From NCBI GenBank assembly GCA_035545555.1, contig DASZYD010000004.1, forward strand, positions 1 through 17,185: DNA of 17,185 nt, in the 5' to 3' direction. The DNA is from JANWHZ01 sp035545555. Its GTDB lineage: Bacteria; Patescibacteriota; Saccharimonadia; Saccharimonadales; UBA4665. Below the pieces are notes generated by a model that was given only the letters and a program-made list of their open reading frames with translations, made no database searches and was not told where the DNA came from. The position numbers and the translations under genes are program-made. Positions 6,157 to 12,176 of this stretch are shown in pieces. Each line of letters starts with the position of its first letter. Position 1 is the stretch's first letter.

Positions 6157-6815
6157 AGGATATTGACTGCCCGGGCCGCTACCAGTGCGATGGCAGCGAG
6201 CGAGACAGTTGCCTGTACAAGCATCAGCAGCTTGGCACGGCGGCTGAGCGGCATCGTATCTGTCGGACTGAACGCCATCGCGTTGGTGGCCGAGACATAG
6301 AGATAATCGATGAACGTCGGTTTCCAGTCCGGATGTTTGTACGACTCATGCTGGTGCTGCGGAAAAAGAAAGTCCTGCTCGTACTTGGCAATGCGCTGCC
6401 GCTCACCCGGACCGCCGCCGTCCATCTCCCAGTACCACAGCGCAAAGGCAATCACATTGGTGAGATAGATATTGAGCGCGGCGACGATGAGCTCGCGGCC
6501 GTTAACGGAGGCGTGCGTGCCGCTCAGCAGCTGGGTAATGACCACCGCCAGCGAGTACGCATTCGCCGCACTCGTGACGGCAATAAGAATAAATACATTG
6601 ACCCGGCGGGCCAGTGAGCGGAAGACGCGTTCCCGGGGTGTGGTGAAACTAAGCGCCAGGAGCAATAGGGCCTCAAGCGCCGGGATGGCATAGTGCGTGC
6701 CGGCTGAGAATTTTTCGGGCAGTGCCAGCTGTAGGCCGATAGCCACCAGCATGATGGCTTGGACATGCCAGACGGGGTCGACTTTGTGGTGATGATTCGA
6801 AAATAGTCCGGCCAT
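6150..6815 (-). CDS. DUF1345-like integral membrane protein
   Basis: The 221-residue protein has about five hydrophobic segments (roughly 18-36, 42-60, 72-98, 107-130 and 193-218). Between the last two is a hydrophilic part holding YLYVSATNAMAFSPTDTMPLSRRAKLLM (171-198). This motif, with Ser/Thr-rich residues, SPTD and an Arg-Arg at the start of the last helix followed by ARAVNIL, resembles the end of DUF1345 proteins and looks somewhat like a channel re-entrant region. Any ion-channel role is a guess. The gene is monocistronic as far as can be seen: its promoter is the extended -10 TGGTATACT at 6836-6844 (minus), and its stop is 3 bases from the convergent gene. A His-rich start (SNHHHK) follows the initiator. 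Confidence 0.75.
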   Translation of the reverse strand: MAGLFSNHHHKVDPVWHVQAIMLVAIGLQLALPEKFSAGTHYAIPALEALLLLALSFTTPRERVFRSLARRVNVFILIAVTSAANAYSLAVVITQLLSGTHASVNGRELIVAALNIYLTNVIAFALWYWEMDGGGPGERQRIAKYEQDFLFPQHQHESYKHPDWKPTFIDYLYVSATNAMAFSPTDTMPLSRRAKLLMLVQATVSLAAIALVAARAVNILR

Positions 6816-6835
6816 GATGTTCGCTATGCAGCGTC

Positions 6836-6841
6836 AGTATA
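6836..6841 (-). promoter_or_regulatory. Extended -10 promoter for the DUF1345-like gene
   Basis: TATACT preceded by TGG on the minus strand. Predicted transcription starts near 6829, giving a leader of about 13 bases with no Shine-Dalgarno sequence. Confidence 0.5.
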
Positions 6842-6888
6842 CCAGTTTGCGGGCTTGACGTGCCAGGCGATAAGCATAAGCTATAAAG

Positions 6889-6940
6889 TAGGAAGTGTGA
6901 GGCTTCCCGCGAGGCCCGGGAAATACCCGGACCTCTTTTT
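6889..6940 (+). ncRNA. Candidate very short RNA of two hairpins ending in a terminator
   Basis: Between the two minus-strand genes, the + strand has a possible promoter (TTGACG 6855-6860, with TAAGCT 6877-6882 at 16 bases or TATAAA 6882-6887 at a poor 21). A small hairpin follows (GGAAG 6891-6895 with CTTCC 6903-6907), then a strong hairpin and T-run at 6911-6940. Together they would make an RNA of about 50 bases. No + strand gene lies upstream for 740 bases, so the terminator has no other obvious client. The transcript ends 8 bases short of the Fur-family stop codon, antisense to that gene's 3' region. Promoter quality is modest, and the case rests mainly on the terminator. Confidence 0.35.
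6911..6940 (+). terminator. Rho-independent terminator on the + strand
   Basis: The stem pairs GAGGCCCGGG (6911-6920) with CCCGGACCTC (6926-6935), with one C-A mismatch and an AAATA loop, followed by TTTTT (6936-6940). The T-run is only on the + strand; read from the minus strand (the Fur-family direction) the stem is followed by GC-rich sequence. Confidence 0.7.
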
Positions 6941-6948
6941 GTACAAGA

Positions 6949-7377
6949 TTATGCCGATAGCTGCTGGCAGTCAGCGCACAGCCCGCGGATCTCGAGCTGA
7001 TGATCCTGGGCCAGGAACTGCCGGGCGTGCGCCAGCGCGTGCAGCCGGGCCTCGATGACAGAATCCTCCGGCAGCACAATAATAGCGCCGCAGCGGCTGC
7101 AGCTGAGATGGTGATGATGCGGCGCGAATGCGCCGGCCAGCTCCAGCTTGTACTTCCAACCGATCTGCAGGCGCTGCACGATGCCGAGCTGCTCAAACAG
7201 CGCCACCGTACGGTAGAGGGTGGCGCGGTCGATGCGGTCGGCACAGCCGGCTACCAGCTCGCGCATGGTCTGCGGTTCTTGCCCCTGGAGCGCTTCGAAT
7301 ACTACACGGCGCGGTAGGGTGAGGCTATAGCCGTGATCGCGCAGAGCGGATTTGAGCTGTTCCAGTGGCAAAAGCAT
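6949..7377 (-). CDS. Fur-family metal-responsive transcription regulator
   Basis: The 142-residue protein has an N-terminal winged helix (about 5-80) with YSLTLPRRVVFEAL and the recognition helix DRATLYRTVALFEQLGIV. The C-terminal dimer and metal domain carries APHHHHLSCSRCGAI (86-99). Structural-zinc cysteines are Cys93/Cys96 and Cys134/Cys137, and the His87-90 cluster lies where regulatory-metal ligands sit. This is the Fur/Zur/PerR layout; which metal or signal it reads cannot be told. ATG 7377 lies 6 bases after a TATAAT box, predicting a leaderless mRNA. A longer frame upstream is antisense to the next gene and Ser/Arg/Cys-rich, so it is rejected. The gene diverges from the unknown operon starting at 7445, sharing its -35 region, which suggests it controls itself and that operon. 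Confidence 0.92.
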   Translation of the reverse strand: MLLPLEQLKSALRDHGYSLTLPRRVVFEALQGQEPQTMRELVAGCADRIDRATLYRTVALFEQLGIVQRLQIGWKYKLELAGAFAPHHHHLSCSRCGAIIVLPEDSVIEARLHALAHARQFLAQDHQLEIRGLCADCQQLSA

Positions 7378-7383
7378 ATCTCG

Positions 7384-7413
7384 ATTATACAAACATTTGC
7401 GACTTTTTTGCAA
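7384..7413 (-). promoter_or_regulatory. Promoter of the Fur-family gene, sharing its -35 with the divergent operon
   Basis: Minus-strand TATAAT (7389-7384) has TTGCAA (7413-7408) as -35 with an 18-base spacer. The box ends 6 bases before ATG 7377. TTGCAA is its own reverse complement and can serve both directions. Confidence 0.65.
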
Positions 7414-7416
7414 TGT
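7393..7416. promoter_or_regulatory. Candidate operator: imperfect inverted repeat in the divergent promoter
   Basis: ACATTTGC (7393-7400) and GCAATGT (7410-7416) form 7-base arms with one extra T and a 9-base AT-rich centre. The repeat overlaps the shared -35, so a bound dimer would block both promoters. It is not a recognised Fur, Zur or PerR box, so the link to the regulator is by position only. Confidence 0.4.
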
Positions 7417-7437
7417 ATGCTTGTCTCGCCGTATGGT
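7408..7437 (+). promoter_or_regulatory. Promoter of the unknown two-gene operon
   Basis: TTGCAA (7408-7413), an 18-base spacer and TATGGT (7432-7437). The box ends 7 bases before ATG 7445, so the mRNA is predicted leaderless. Confidence 0.5.
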
Positions 7438-7444
7438 AGGAACT

Positions 7445-8314
7445 ATGAGCGACGCAAGCAAATCATCGGAAGTCATAAAACGTGCCCAGCAGGGTAGCCA
7501 CGAGCTGCGGTCGCGGATACAAAACCGGCTTGGCGGCGGACTGGTAGTGCCGGCAGGTGCCGGGGAAATTGTGGTGCCGTCGCGCCGGGAACAGCTTATC
7601 GCCGGCTTGCGCGGCGTCAAATCGCGGCCCGACCGGCCGGACATCCGGGTTATACCCGTGGGGCAGAACCTGGCGCGGTTGCGACAGGCGATCGGCGAAA
7701 TCTTTGCACTGCGCGCCGGTGACGGCTTATACCCCGGCATCATTACCGCGCGAAGCACTGACCGGCAGCTGATCATGACGTATCTGGCCGCGCCCGAAGA
7801 TAGGCTGCAGGAGCGCATAAACTTGAACGATCTGCAGCGGGCGCTGCTACAAAAGGCAGCGCTGTTGCAGATGCCGGAAGTAGGCAGCCACACGGCCGAC
7901 CGGTCGGCGCGCGGCCGTGAACTCGGCCATACCGTGCTGGCCTTTGCAGGGGTTGTTAACCCGACGGTGTTGCAGGGCACGGAGCACGCAGTCCACCGCT
8001 GGACCGAGGGCGCCGAAGGTATCGCGCCACACGTGACCGGCCAGGGAACTGATGCGGTGGCCGTCTACGATATCCAGTTGAACGACCGCTGGCGGCGGGT
8101 CGAGGAGCGGAGTGCCGTGCTCGGCGAGGGCAGCGCCATTCTTGACCATCCGTCATTCGGTGAAACCGCACAGAATCCATTGCTGATGCCGGAAGATTTT
8201 GCGATGGGACTCGGCCTGGTTGCACTTAACTCACGTGAGGCGCCGCTTGGCACCCCAGGCGTGTCGACGCAGGCAACAACCGCCAGGATTATCGATGTAC
8301 TCCAGCGTCTATGA
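7445..8314 (+). CDS. Conserved-looking protein of unknown function (289 aa)
   Basis: The protein is soluble, with no signal peptide or membrane segment. It looks like a mixed alpha/beta fold: a basic, helical start (1-30), then VVPSRREQLIAGLRG, a strand-like DIRVIPVGQNLARLRQAIGEIFALRAGDGLYPGIITA (about 71-107), a helical middle (LNDLQRALLQKAALLQMPEVG) and a C-terminal half with short strands (DAVAVYDIQLND) and PLLMPEDFAMGLGLV. No catalytic signature was recognised. The start ATG lies 7 bases after TATGGT and fits the codon use of the rest; upstream codons to 7352 fall in the Fur promoter. The stop overlaps the next start (ATGA). The divergent Fur-family gene suggests metal- or redox-dependent expression, which is inference only. 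Confidence 0.7.
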   Translation: MSDASKSSEVIKRAQQGSHELRSRIQNRLGGGLVVPAGAGEIVVPSRREQLIAGLRGVKSRPDRPDIRVIPVGQNLARLRQAIGEIFALRAGDGLYPGIITARSTDRQLIMTYLAAPEDRLQERINLNDLQRALLQKAALLQMPEVGSHTADRSARGRELGHTVLAFAGVVNPTVLQGTEHAVHRWTEGAEGIAPHVTGQGTDAVAVYDIQLNDRWRRVEERSAVLGEGSAILDHPSFGETAQNPLLMPEDFAMGLGLVALNSREAPLGTPGVSTQATTARIIDVLQRL

Positions 8315-8844
8315 CCGAAGCATGCGTGTTGGAACCGACAGCCGTACCGGCCGACCAGCAGGCCGTTGACGCGCTCTTAGATGAGCTTGATGACCTGTTC
8401 GCCGACCTGCCGGCTGATGACACGGTACCGGCAGCGGATGCTGACGCCGAAATACTGGCTGCGGTCACGGGGGTGTTTGACACATCATCCGCATACTACC
8501 AGCCGGATATGGGCCGGCAGCTGGCGCTGTTCGATCAAGTAGCCCAGCGCCTTGCCACGCTAGCCTGTGGTCACGACCATGTCGGCATGGCGGGCAGCCT
8601 GGATGGCGTGTCCGATATGTCCAGCGGCCGGCAGCTGCCGCACGGGCACGGCCTGTTCCATGATGATGACGATGACGCAGACGATGAGGACAAGCCAGCG
8701 GCCCGCACGCCCGCACCTGCAAAAGCCCGCCGGCGTCCAGCCGCCAAAGCGCAGGCACCGTCGGATGCAGCGCCATTGACCTGGCCGAAATTGTTAGAGC
8801 TCGCGGGCACGTCACCGGTGCTGGCCTTCCTCTCCAAGAACTAG
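8311..8844 (+). CDS. Acidic protein with His/Asp-rich patch, unknown function (177 aa)
   Basis: The N-terminal part is strongly acidic and helical (DELDDLFADLPADD at 24-37). The middle holds CGHDHVG (86-92). A run HGHGLFHDDDDDADDED (111-127) combines His and Asp in a way common in metal-binding linkers. A Lys/Arg/Ala/Pro-rich linker follows (128-150), then a short ordered C-terminus (LTWPKLLELAGTSPVLAFLSKN). No membrane segment or known domain is visible. It overlaps the 289-aa gene by ATGA and has no Shine-Dalgarno sequence, so translational coupling is likely and the two products may act as a pair. Position next to a Fur-family gene makes metal binding or buffering an attractive but untested idea. 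The poly-acidic run could also simply be a disordered spacer. Confidence 0.65.
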   Translation: MTEACVLEPTAVPADQQAVDALLDELDDLFADLPADDTVPAADADAEILAAVTGVFDTSSAYYQPDMGRQLALFDQVAQRLATLACGHDHVGMAGSLDGVSDMSSGRQLPHGHGLFHDDDDDADDEDKPAARTPAPAKARRRPAAKAQAPSDAAPLTWPKLLELAGTSPVLAFLSKN

Positions 8845-8850
8845 CGGCTG

Positions 8851-8879
8851 GTGACCAACCGCGGCGGATTGTATACAAT
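8851..8879 (+). promoter_or_regulatory. Promoter of the L,D-transpeptidase gene
   Basis: GTGACC (8851-8856, 4 of 6 to consensus), a 17-base spacer and TACAAT (8874-8879). The box ends 6 bases before ATG 8886, predicting a leaderless mRNA. Confidence 0.55.
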
Positions 8880-8885
8880 AGAGGT

Positions 8886-9533
8886 ATGAATTACCGCCCG
8901 ACTGCATCCTACGTCCGCCGTCCGCCGGCGCGCCGGCGCCGGCCGCTGGTGCGGCTGGTAGCGGTGCTCTGCACCGTGCTGGTACTGGGCGTCGGCGGTT
9001 ATGCGCTGGCCGCGCACCTCCGCACGCCGAAAACAGCCGATCCGCCAGCAACGGCTCCGACTTCCGCCAACGCTGCGCAGCAGGCCGCTCAGACACCGCC
9101 GCCGAACATGTGCGCCGGCAACACCGAAGCGCATGACGTGCTGGTGAGCATCAGCAAGCGGCACATGTGGGCGTGCGCCGGCAGCGCGGCGATGTATGAC
9201 TCGGCGGTCGTAACCGGTATGGAGAACCTGCCGGCCGATCTCACGCCAACCGGCACATATCATATCTATGCCAAGCAGACGAACCTCTACCTTGACGGCT
9301 CGGACAGCACCGGCAGCTGGCACGACTGGGTCAACTACTGGATGCCGTTCCTCTCCAATCAGTACGGCGTGTACGGCTTCCATGATGCGACCTGGCGCAA
9401 AGACAGCGATTTCGGCACCATTGATCCGTACTCCGACCAGGCTTCGCACGGTTGCGTCGAGCTGCCGCTGGCAACCGCCAAGTGGCTCTACGATTGGGCA
9501 CCTATCGGTACGACCGTTACGATTGTCAGCTGA
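8886..9533 (+). CDS. L,D-transpeptidase (YkuD domain), membrane anchored
   Basis: The 215-residue protein has an Arg-rich cytosolic start (to about 22), one membrane segment (about 23-43), a Pro/Ala/Thr linker (47-75) and a YkuD catalytic domain (about 82-215). The active site is visible as GFHDATW (His166) followed by ASHGCVELP, with His188 and nucleophile Cys190. Such enzymes make 3-3 peptidoglycan cross-links or attach proteins to the wall, acting outside the cell on tetrapeptide stems. Two further cysteines (Cys76, Cys97) could form a disulfide. The positive-inside rule places the catalytic domain outside. ATG 8886 lies at leaderless distance from TACAAT. The gene stands alone between the unknown operon and rmuC, each with its own -10 box. 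Confidence 0.93.
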   Translation: MNYRPTASYVRRPPARRRRPLVRLVAVLCTVLVLGVGGYALAAHLRTPKTADPPATAPTSANAAQQAAQTPPPNMCAGNTEAHDVLVSISKRHMWACAGSAAMYDSAVVTGMENLPADLTPTGTYHIYAKQTNLYLDGSDSTGSWHDWVNYWMPFLSNQYGVYGFHDATWRKDSDFGTIDPYSDQASHGCVELPLATAKWLYDWAPIGTTVTIVS

Positions 9534-9553
9534 TTACTCCCCTCGGGAGCTGG

Positions 9554-9559
9554 TACAAT
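9554..9559 (+). promoter_or_regulatory. Extended -10 box for rmuC
   Basis: TACAAT preceded by TGG, ending 6 bases before ATG 9566. The stretch from the box to the start codon differs from that of the L,D-transpeptidase gene by only one base. No clear -35. Confidence 0.5.
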
Positions 9560-9565
9560 AAAGGT

Positions 9566-10762
9566 ATGGCTATAGTGCTTGCGGTGCTGTTTGTGGGCGG
9601 CCTCAACCTGGCGTGCGGTGTAGCTGTTTTGGCGGCCCTGCGCCGTCGGCCGGACCTGGACGGGCCGTTGCGGCAGGAGTTTGCGCAGAACCGCAAGGAG
9701 TTTCTGGAAGCCAACAAAGACCTTCGGCTGGAGCTGACACAGCGTGTCGAGCAGTTGCGCGACAAGAACGACGAAAAACTGGAACTGATCCGCAAAACCG
9801 TCGAGGGCAAGCTGGAGTCACTCCAGAAAGACAATGCCGACAAACTCGAAAAGATGCGCATCACCGTAGATGAGAAATTGCAAAGCACGCTCGAGAAACG
9901 GCTGGGTGAAAGCTTCAAGCTGGTCAGCGAGCGGCTCGAGCAAGTACAGCGGGGTCTCGGCGAAATGCAAGGGCTGGCCAGCGACGTGAGCGACTTTAAG
10001 CGGGTGCTTACCAATGTCAAAACGCGCGGTACTTGGGGTGAAGTACAGCTGGAGAGCCTGCTGGAGCAGATATTTATCAAAGACCACTACGCCAAACAGG
10101 TGATGCTGACGCCGGGCAGCCGCGACGCTGTGGATTTTGCCATCAAGCTGCCGGACAAGAGCTCGAAGCAAGGCTTCATCTACCTGCCGATCGATGCCAA
10201 GTTTCCGCTGGAAGATTACCAGCGGCTGGTGGCGGCGCAGGAAAAGGGCGATACGGCCGAAGTGGAGCAAGCCGGCAGGGCGCTGGTGGCGCGCATCAAG
10301 GCCGAGGCCAAATCGATCAAGGAAAAGTACATCGTGCCGCCGACCACGACCGACTTTGCGGTGCTGTATGTGCCGACCGAAGGCTTGTACGCCGAAGTGC
10401 TGCGTACGCCGGGGCTGTTCGAACAGTTGCAGTCGGCCTACCGGGTGACGGTGGCCGGGCCGACGACCATTGCCGCCATTTTGTCGAGTTACCAGTTGGG
10501 GTTCCGTACGCTGGCTATCGCCGAGCAGACCTCACAGGTTTGGGAACTATTGACGACCATCAAGGGCGAGTTCGGTATCTTCGGCGACCTACTCGACAAA
10601 ACGCGCGAGAAACTGGTGCAGGCGACCAACACCATCGACAGCGCCTCACGCAAATCCCGTACCATCGAAAGCAAGCTCACCAAGGTGCAGCGGCTGGCTG
10701 ACAAGACCTCTGCCACCGCCGAAGATGCCGCCCCGCGTCTGCTCGACGGGGTGAGCGAGTAA
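9566..10762 (+). CDS. rmuC: RmuC-family DNA recombination protein
   Basis: The 398-residue protein has an N-terminal membrane segment (about 2-24), a long charged coiled coil (about 35-135, with repeated KLExxRKxVExKLExL-type heptads) and the RmuC domain (about 140-350). The family signature NVKTRGTWGEVQLESLLEQI spans 150-169. DAKFPLEDYQRL and the conserved TDFAVLYVPTEGLYAEV block follow. RmuC is nuclease-like and limits DNA rearrangements at short inverted repeats in E. coli; its exact activity is not settled. ATG 9566 follows an extended -10 at leaderless distance and starts the membrane segment, so the longer frame back to 9452 (inside the transpeptidase gene) is rejected. The stop is 2 bases before the next gene, which is probably co-transcribed. 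Confidence 0.93.
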   Translation: MAIVLAVLFVGGLNLACGVAVLAALRRRPDLDGPLRQEFAQNRKEFLEANKDLRLELTQRVEQLRDKNDEKLELIRKTVEGKLESLQKDNADKLEKMRITVDEKLQSTLEKRLGESFKLVSERLEQVQRGLGEMQGLASDVSDFKRVLTNVKTRGTWGEVQLESLLEQIFIKDHYAKQVMLTPGSRDAVDFAIKLPDKSSKQGFIYLPIDAKFPLEDYQRLVAAQEKGDTAEVEQAGRALVARIKAEAKSIKEKYIVPPTTTDFAVLYVPTEGLYAEVLRTPGLFEQLQSAYRVTVAGPTTIAAILSSYQLGFRTLAIAEQTSQVWELLTTIKGEFGIFGDLLDKTREKLVQATNTIDSASRKSRTIESKLTKVQRLADKTSATAEDAAPRLLDGVSE

Positions 10763-10764
10763 CG

Positions 10765-11364
10765 ATGCATCTGGTCCAGGCGCTCGCTATCGCGCAGGTA
10801 GCCATCTTTTGTCTGGCCGGTCCGCCCTATATCCTCGACACAATCCACGGCAAGACACAGCCGGAACGGGCGACCTGGTTCATCTGGACGGTGCTTGGCG
10901 CCATTGCCTTTGTATCGCAGGTGCTGCTTGGGGCGAGCTGGTCGCTGGTGTTTACAGGGCTCGATACGCTCGGCAGCCTATTGGTATTCCTCTTATCCAT
11001 CCGCTTCGGGGTTGGCGGCTGGACCAGGCTCGACAAGGCGGCGCTGGTGGTAGCGGCCGTTGGCGTCTGTGTTTCCTTGCTTGCCCGGCAGCCGATCATA
11101 GCGATCGTTGGGGTTATTGTCGCCGACGTGTCGGGCGCGCTGCTGACGGTGCGGAAGACATTTCTCCACCCGGGCAGCGAAACGACTGTCAGTTGGCTGC
11201 TGATCGGCGTTGGCTCACTGTGCGGCGTGCTGTCGGTACAGCGACTCGATGCTGCACTGCTGCTGTACCCGGTCTATTTGTGTATTGTTAACTGGAGCGT
11301 ACCGCTGGCGCAAATTGCCGGCCGGGCGTACCAGCGAAGCCGGCGGATTGTCCCCTCAGCATAA
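10765..11364 (+). CDS. PQ-loop/SWEET-like small membrane protein
   Basis: The 199-residue protein has six or seven hydrophobic segments and two similar halves. PPYILDTIHGKTQPERATWFIWTV (20-43) is echoed by SGALLTVRKTFLHPGSETTVSWLL (123-146): each has a polar loop with Pro and Glu/Arg, then Thr or Ser-Trp starting a helix. This resembles the duplicated Pro-containing loops of PQ-loop and SWEET-type carriers, though the exact PQ pair is not conserved, so transport of a small solute is only a weak suggestion. It follows rmuC by 2 bases in what looks like one operon. Its stop is 11 bases from the convergent minus-strand gene, and no terminator is visible. Confidence 0.65.
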   Translation: MHLVQALAIAQVAIFCLAGPPYILDTIHGKTQPERATWFIWTVLGAIAFVSQVLLGASWSLVFTGLDTLGSLLVFLLSIRFGVGGWTRLDKAALVVAAVGVCVSLLARQPIIAIVGVIVADVSGALLTVRKTFLHPGSETTVSWLLIGVGSLCGVLSVQRLDAALLLYPVYLCIVNWSVPLAQIAGRAYQRSRRIVPSA

Positions 11365-11375
11365 GAGCCAATAGC

Positions 11376-12170
11376 CTACCTGGCCAACCGTTGGAGTAGC
11401 CCGGGTGTCAGGGAGCCGACTACCCGTACCGCCCTGTCGTGGCGGCGCTGCCGGACGTTCGGCAAACGGTCGAGCGGACGGGTTGCCGCCAGCATCAAAG
11501 CGCCTAGGTTGCCTAAGGCGTGCTTGGCGACGAAGCGGGCATGGTTACTGAGGTTGTTCTGCTCCCGCTCGGCAAAGAGTGCGCGGCCGATGCCGCGCAG
11601 CGCGATCCGGGAGGCATGCCCCGCGTCGCCCTTTATGGCTTCGAAGGTTGCGTAGTGGCGGTCGAGCATGGTGCCATAGCGGTCGTGCGGCGTCAAGGCA
11701 TGTGCGTCGGGTTGCTCTGCCTGGCGCAGCTCTTGCAGAACCTCTTCGGCCGTCCGGAACGCCGCTGTCGCCTGCTCGGTGTAGGCGGCTACTTGGTCTG
11801 CATCAAGGCTGACTTCTTCGAGCACTAACGTGCGCAGCGCAATGGTACGGCCGCGGAGCAGATATACATCGGCTTCCGCACGGCTACCGGTGGGTACTGA
11901 GCGGAGCGCTTCACCCAGCCAATAGTCGGCTTGCACTGGCCGGTCGAGTGCTTGTTCATTGCGGAAGGCGATGAGGGCTGCAAGCTCCGGGTAGATAGTC
12001 GGGTCACTGGCCTGCACCTCTTGGTCTGTAGCGGCAGCGAGGGCATATGGTGCCCACCGCAGCGCAGCTTCCGGGTCTGGATTGACATTGGTCTGCAGCT
12101 CGTGCAGCAGCGCCCGCGGCACCATACCTTGGGCTATTTCTGGGGTTGGCCCTTCCGGCGCGGTACTCAT
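11376..12170 (-). CDS. All-helical, possibly TPR-like protein of unknown function (264 aa)
   Basis: The sequence is dominated by Ala, Leu, Glu and Arg helices in pairs, for example PEAALRWAPYALAAATDQEV, ADYWLGEALRSVP and AAYTEQATAAFRTAEEVLQELRQ. This spacing is reminiscent of tetratricopeptide-type repeats, but no clean 34-residue consensus is present. There is no signal peptide. The C-terminus is Arg-rich and may be basic enough to touch nucleic acid or membrane. It starts 6 bases after the stop of the glycosidase gene with no strong Shine-Dalgarno sequence, so it is probably the second gene of that minus-strand operon and may work with it. I do not recognise a family. Confidence 0.65.
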   Translation of the reverse strand: MSTAPEGPTPEIAQGMVPRALLHELQTNVNPDPEAALRWAPYALAAATDQEVQASDPTIYPELAALIAFRNEQALDRPVQADYWLGEALRSVPTGSRAEADVYLLRGRTIALRTLVLEEVSLDADQVAAYTEQATAAFRTAEEVLQELRQAEQPDAHALTPHDRYGTMLDRHYATFEAIKGDAGHASRIALRGIGRALFAEREQNNLSNHARFVAKHALGNLGALMLAATRPLDRLPNVRQRRHDRAVRVVGSLTPGLLQRLAR

Positions 12171-12176
12171 GGCTTC

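Noticed and set aside
6855..7058. 67-residue + ORF across the hairpin region
   Set aside because: It runs through the terminator into the antisense strand of the Fur-family gene and has no start signal or protein-like composition.
7378..7980. N-terminal extension of the Fur-family ORF to 343 residues
   Set aside because: The added 201 residues are Ser/Arg/Cys-rich, antisense to the 289-aa gene, and would read through a good promoter. The Fur family is about 140 residues.
8657..8700. GAT/GAC microsatellite-like run
   Set aside because: It encodes the Asp-rich stretch in frame with mixed GAT, GAC and GCA codons, so it is coding low complexity and not a separate repeat feature.
9537..9549. CTCCC/GGGAG hairpin after the transpeptidase gene as terminator
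   Set aside because: It has a 3-base loop and no T-run, and it sits directly in the rmuC promoter, so it is more likely chance.
9452..9565. Longer RmuC start inside the transpeptidase gene
   Set aside because: ATG 9566 begins a proper membrane segment and follows an extended -10 box; the earlier residues are a shadow of the YkuD frame.
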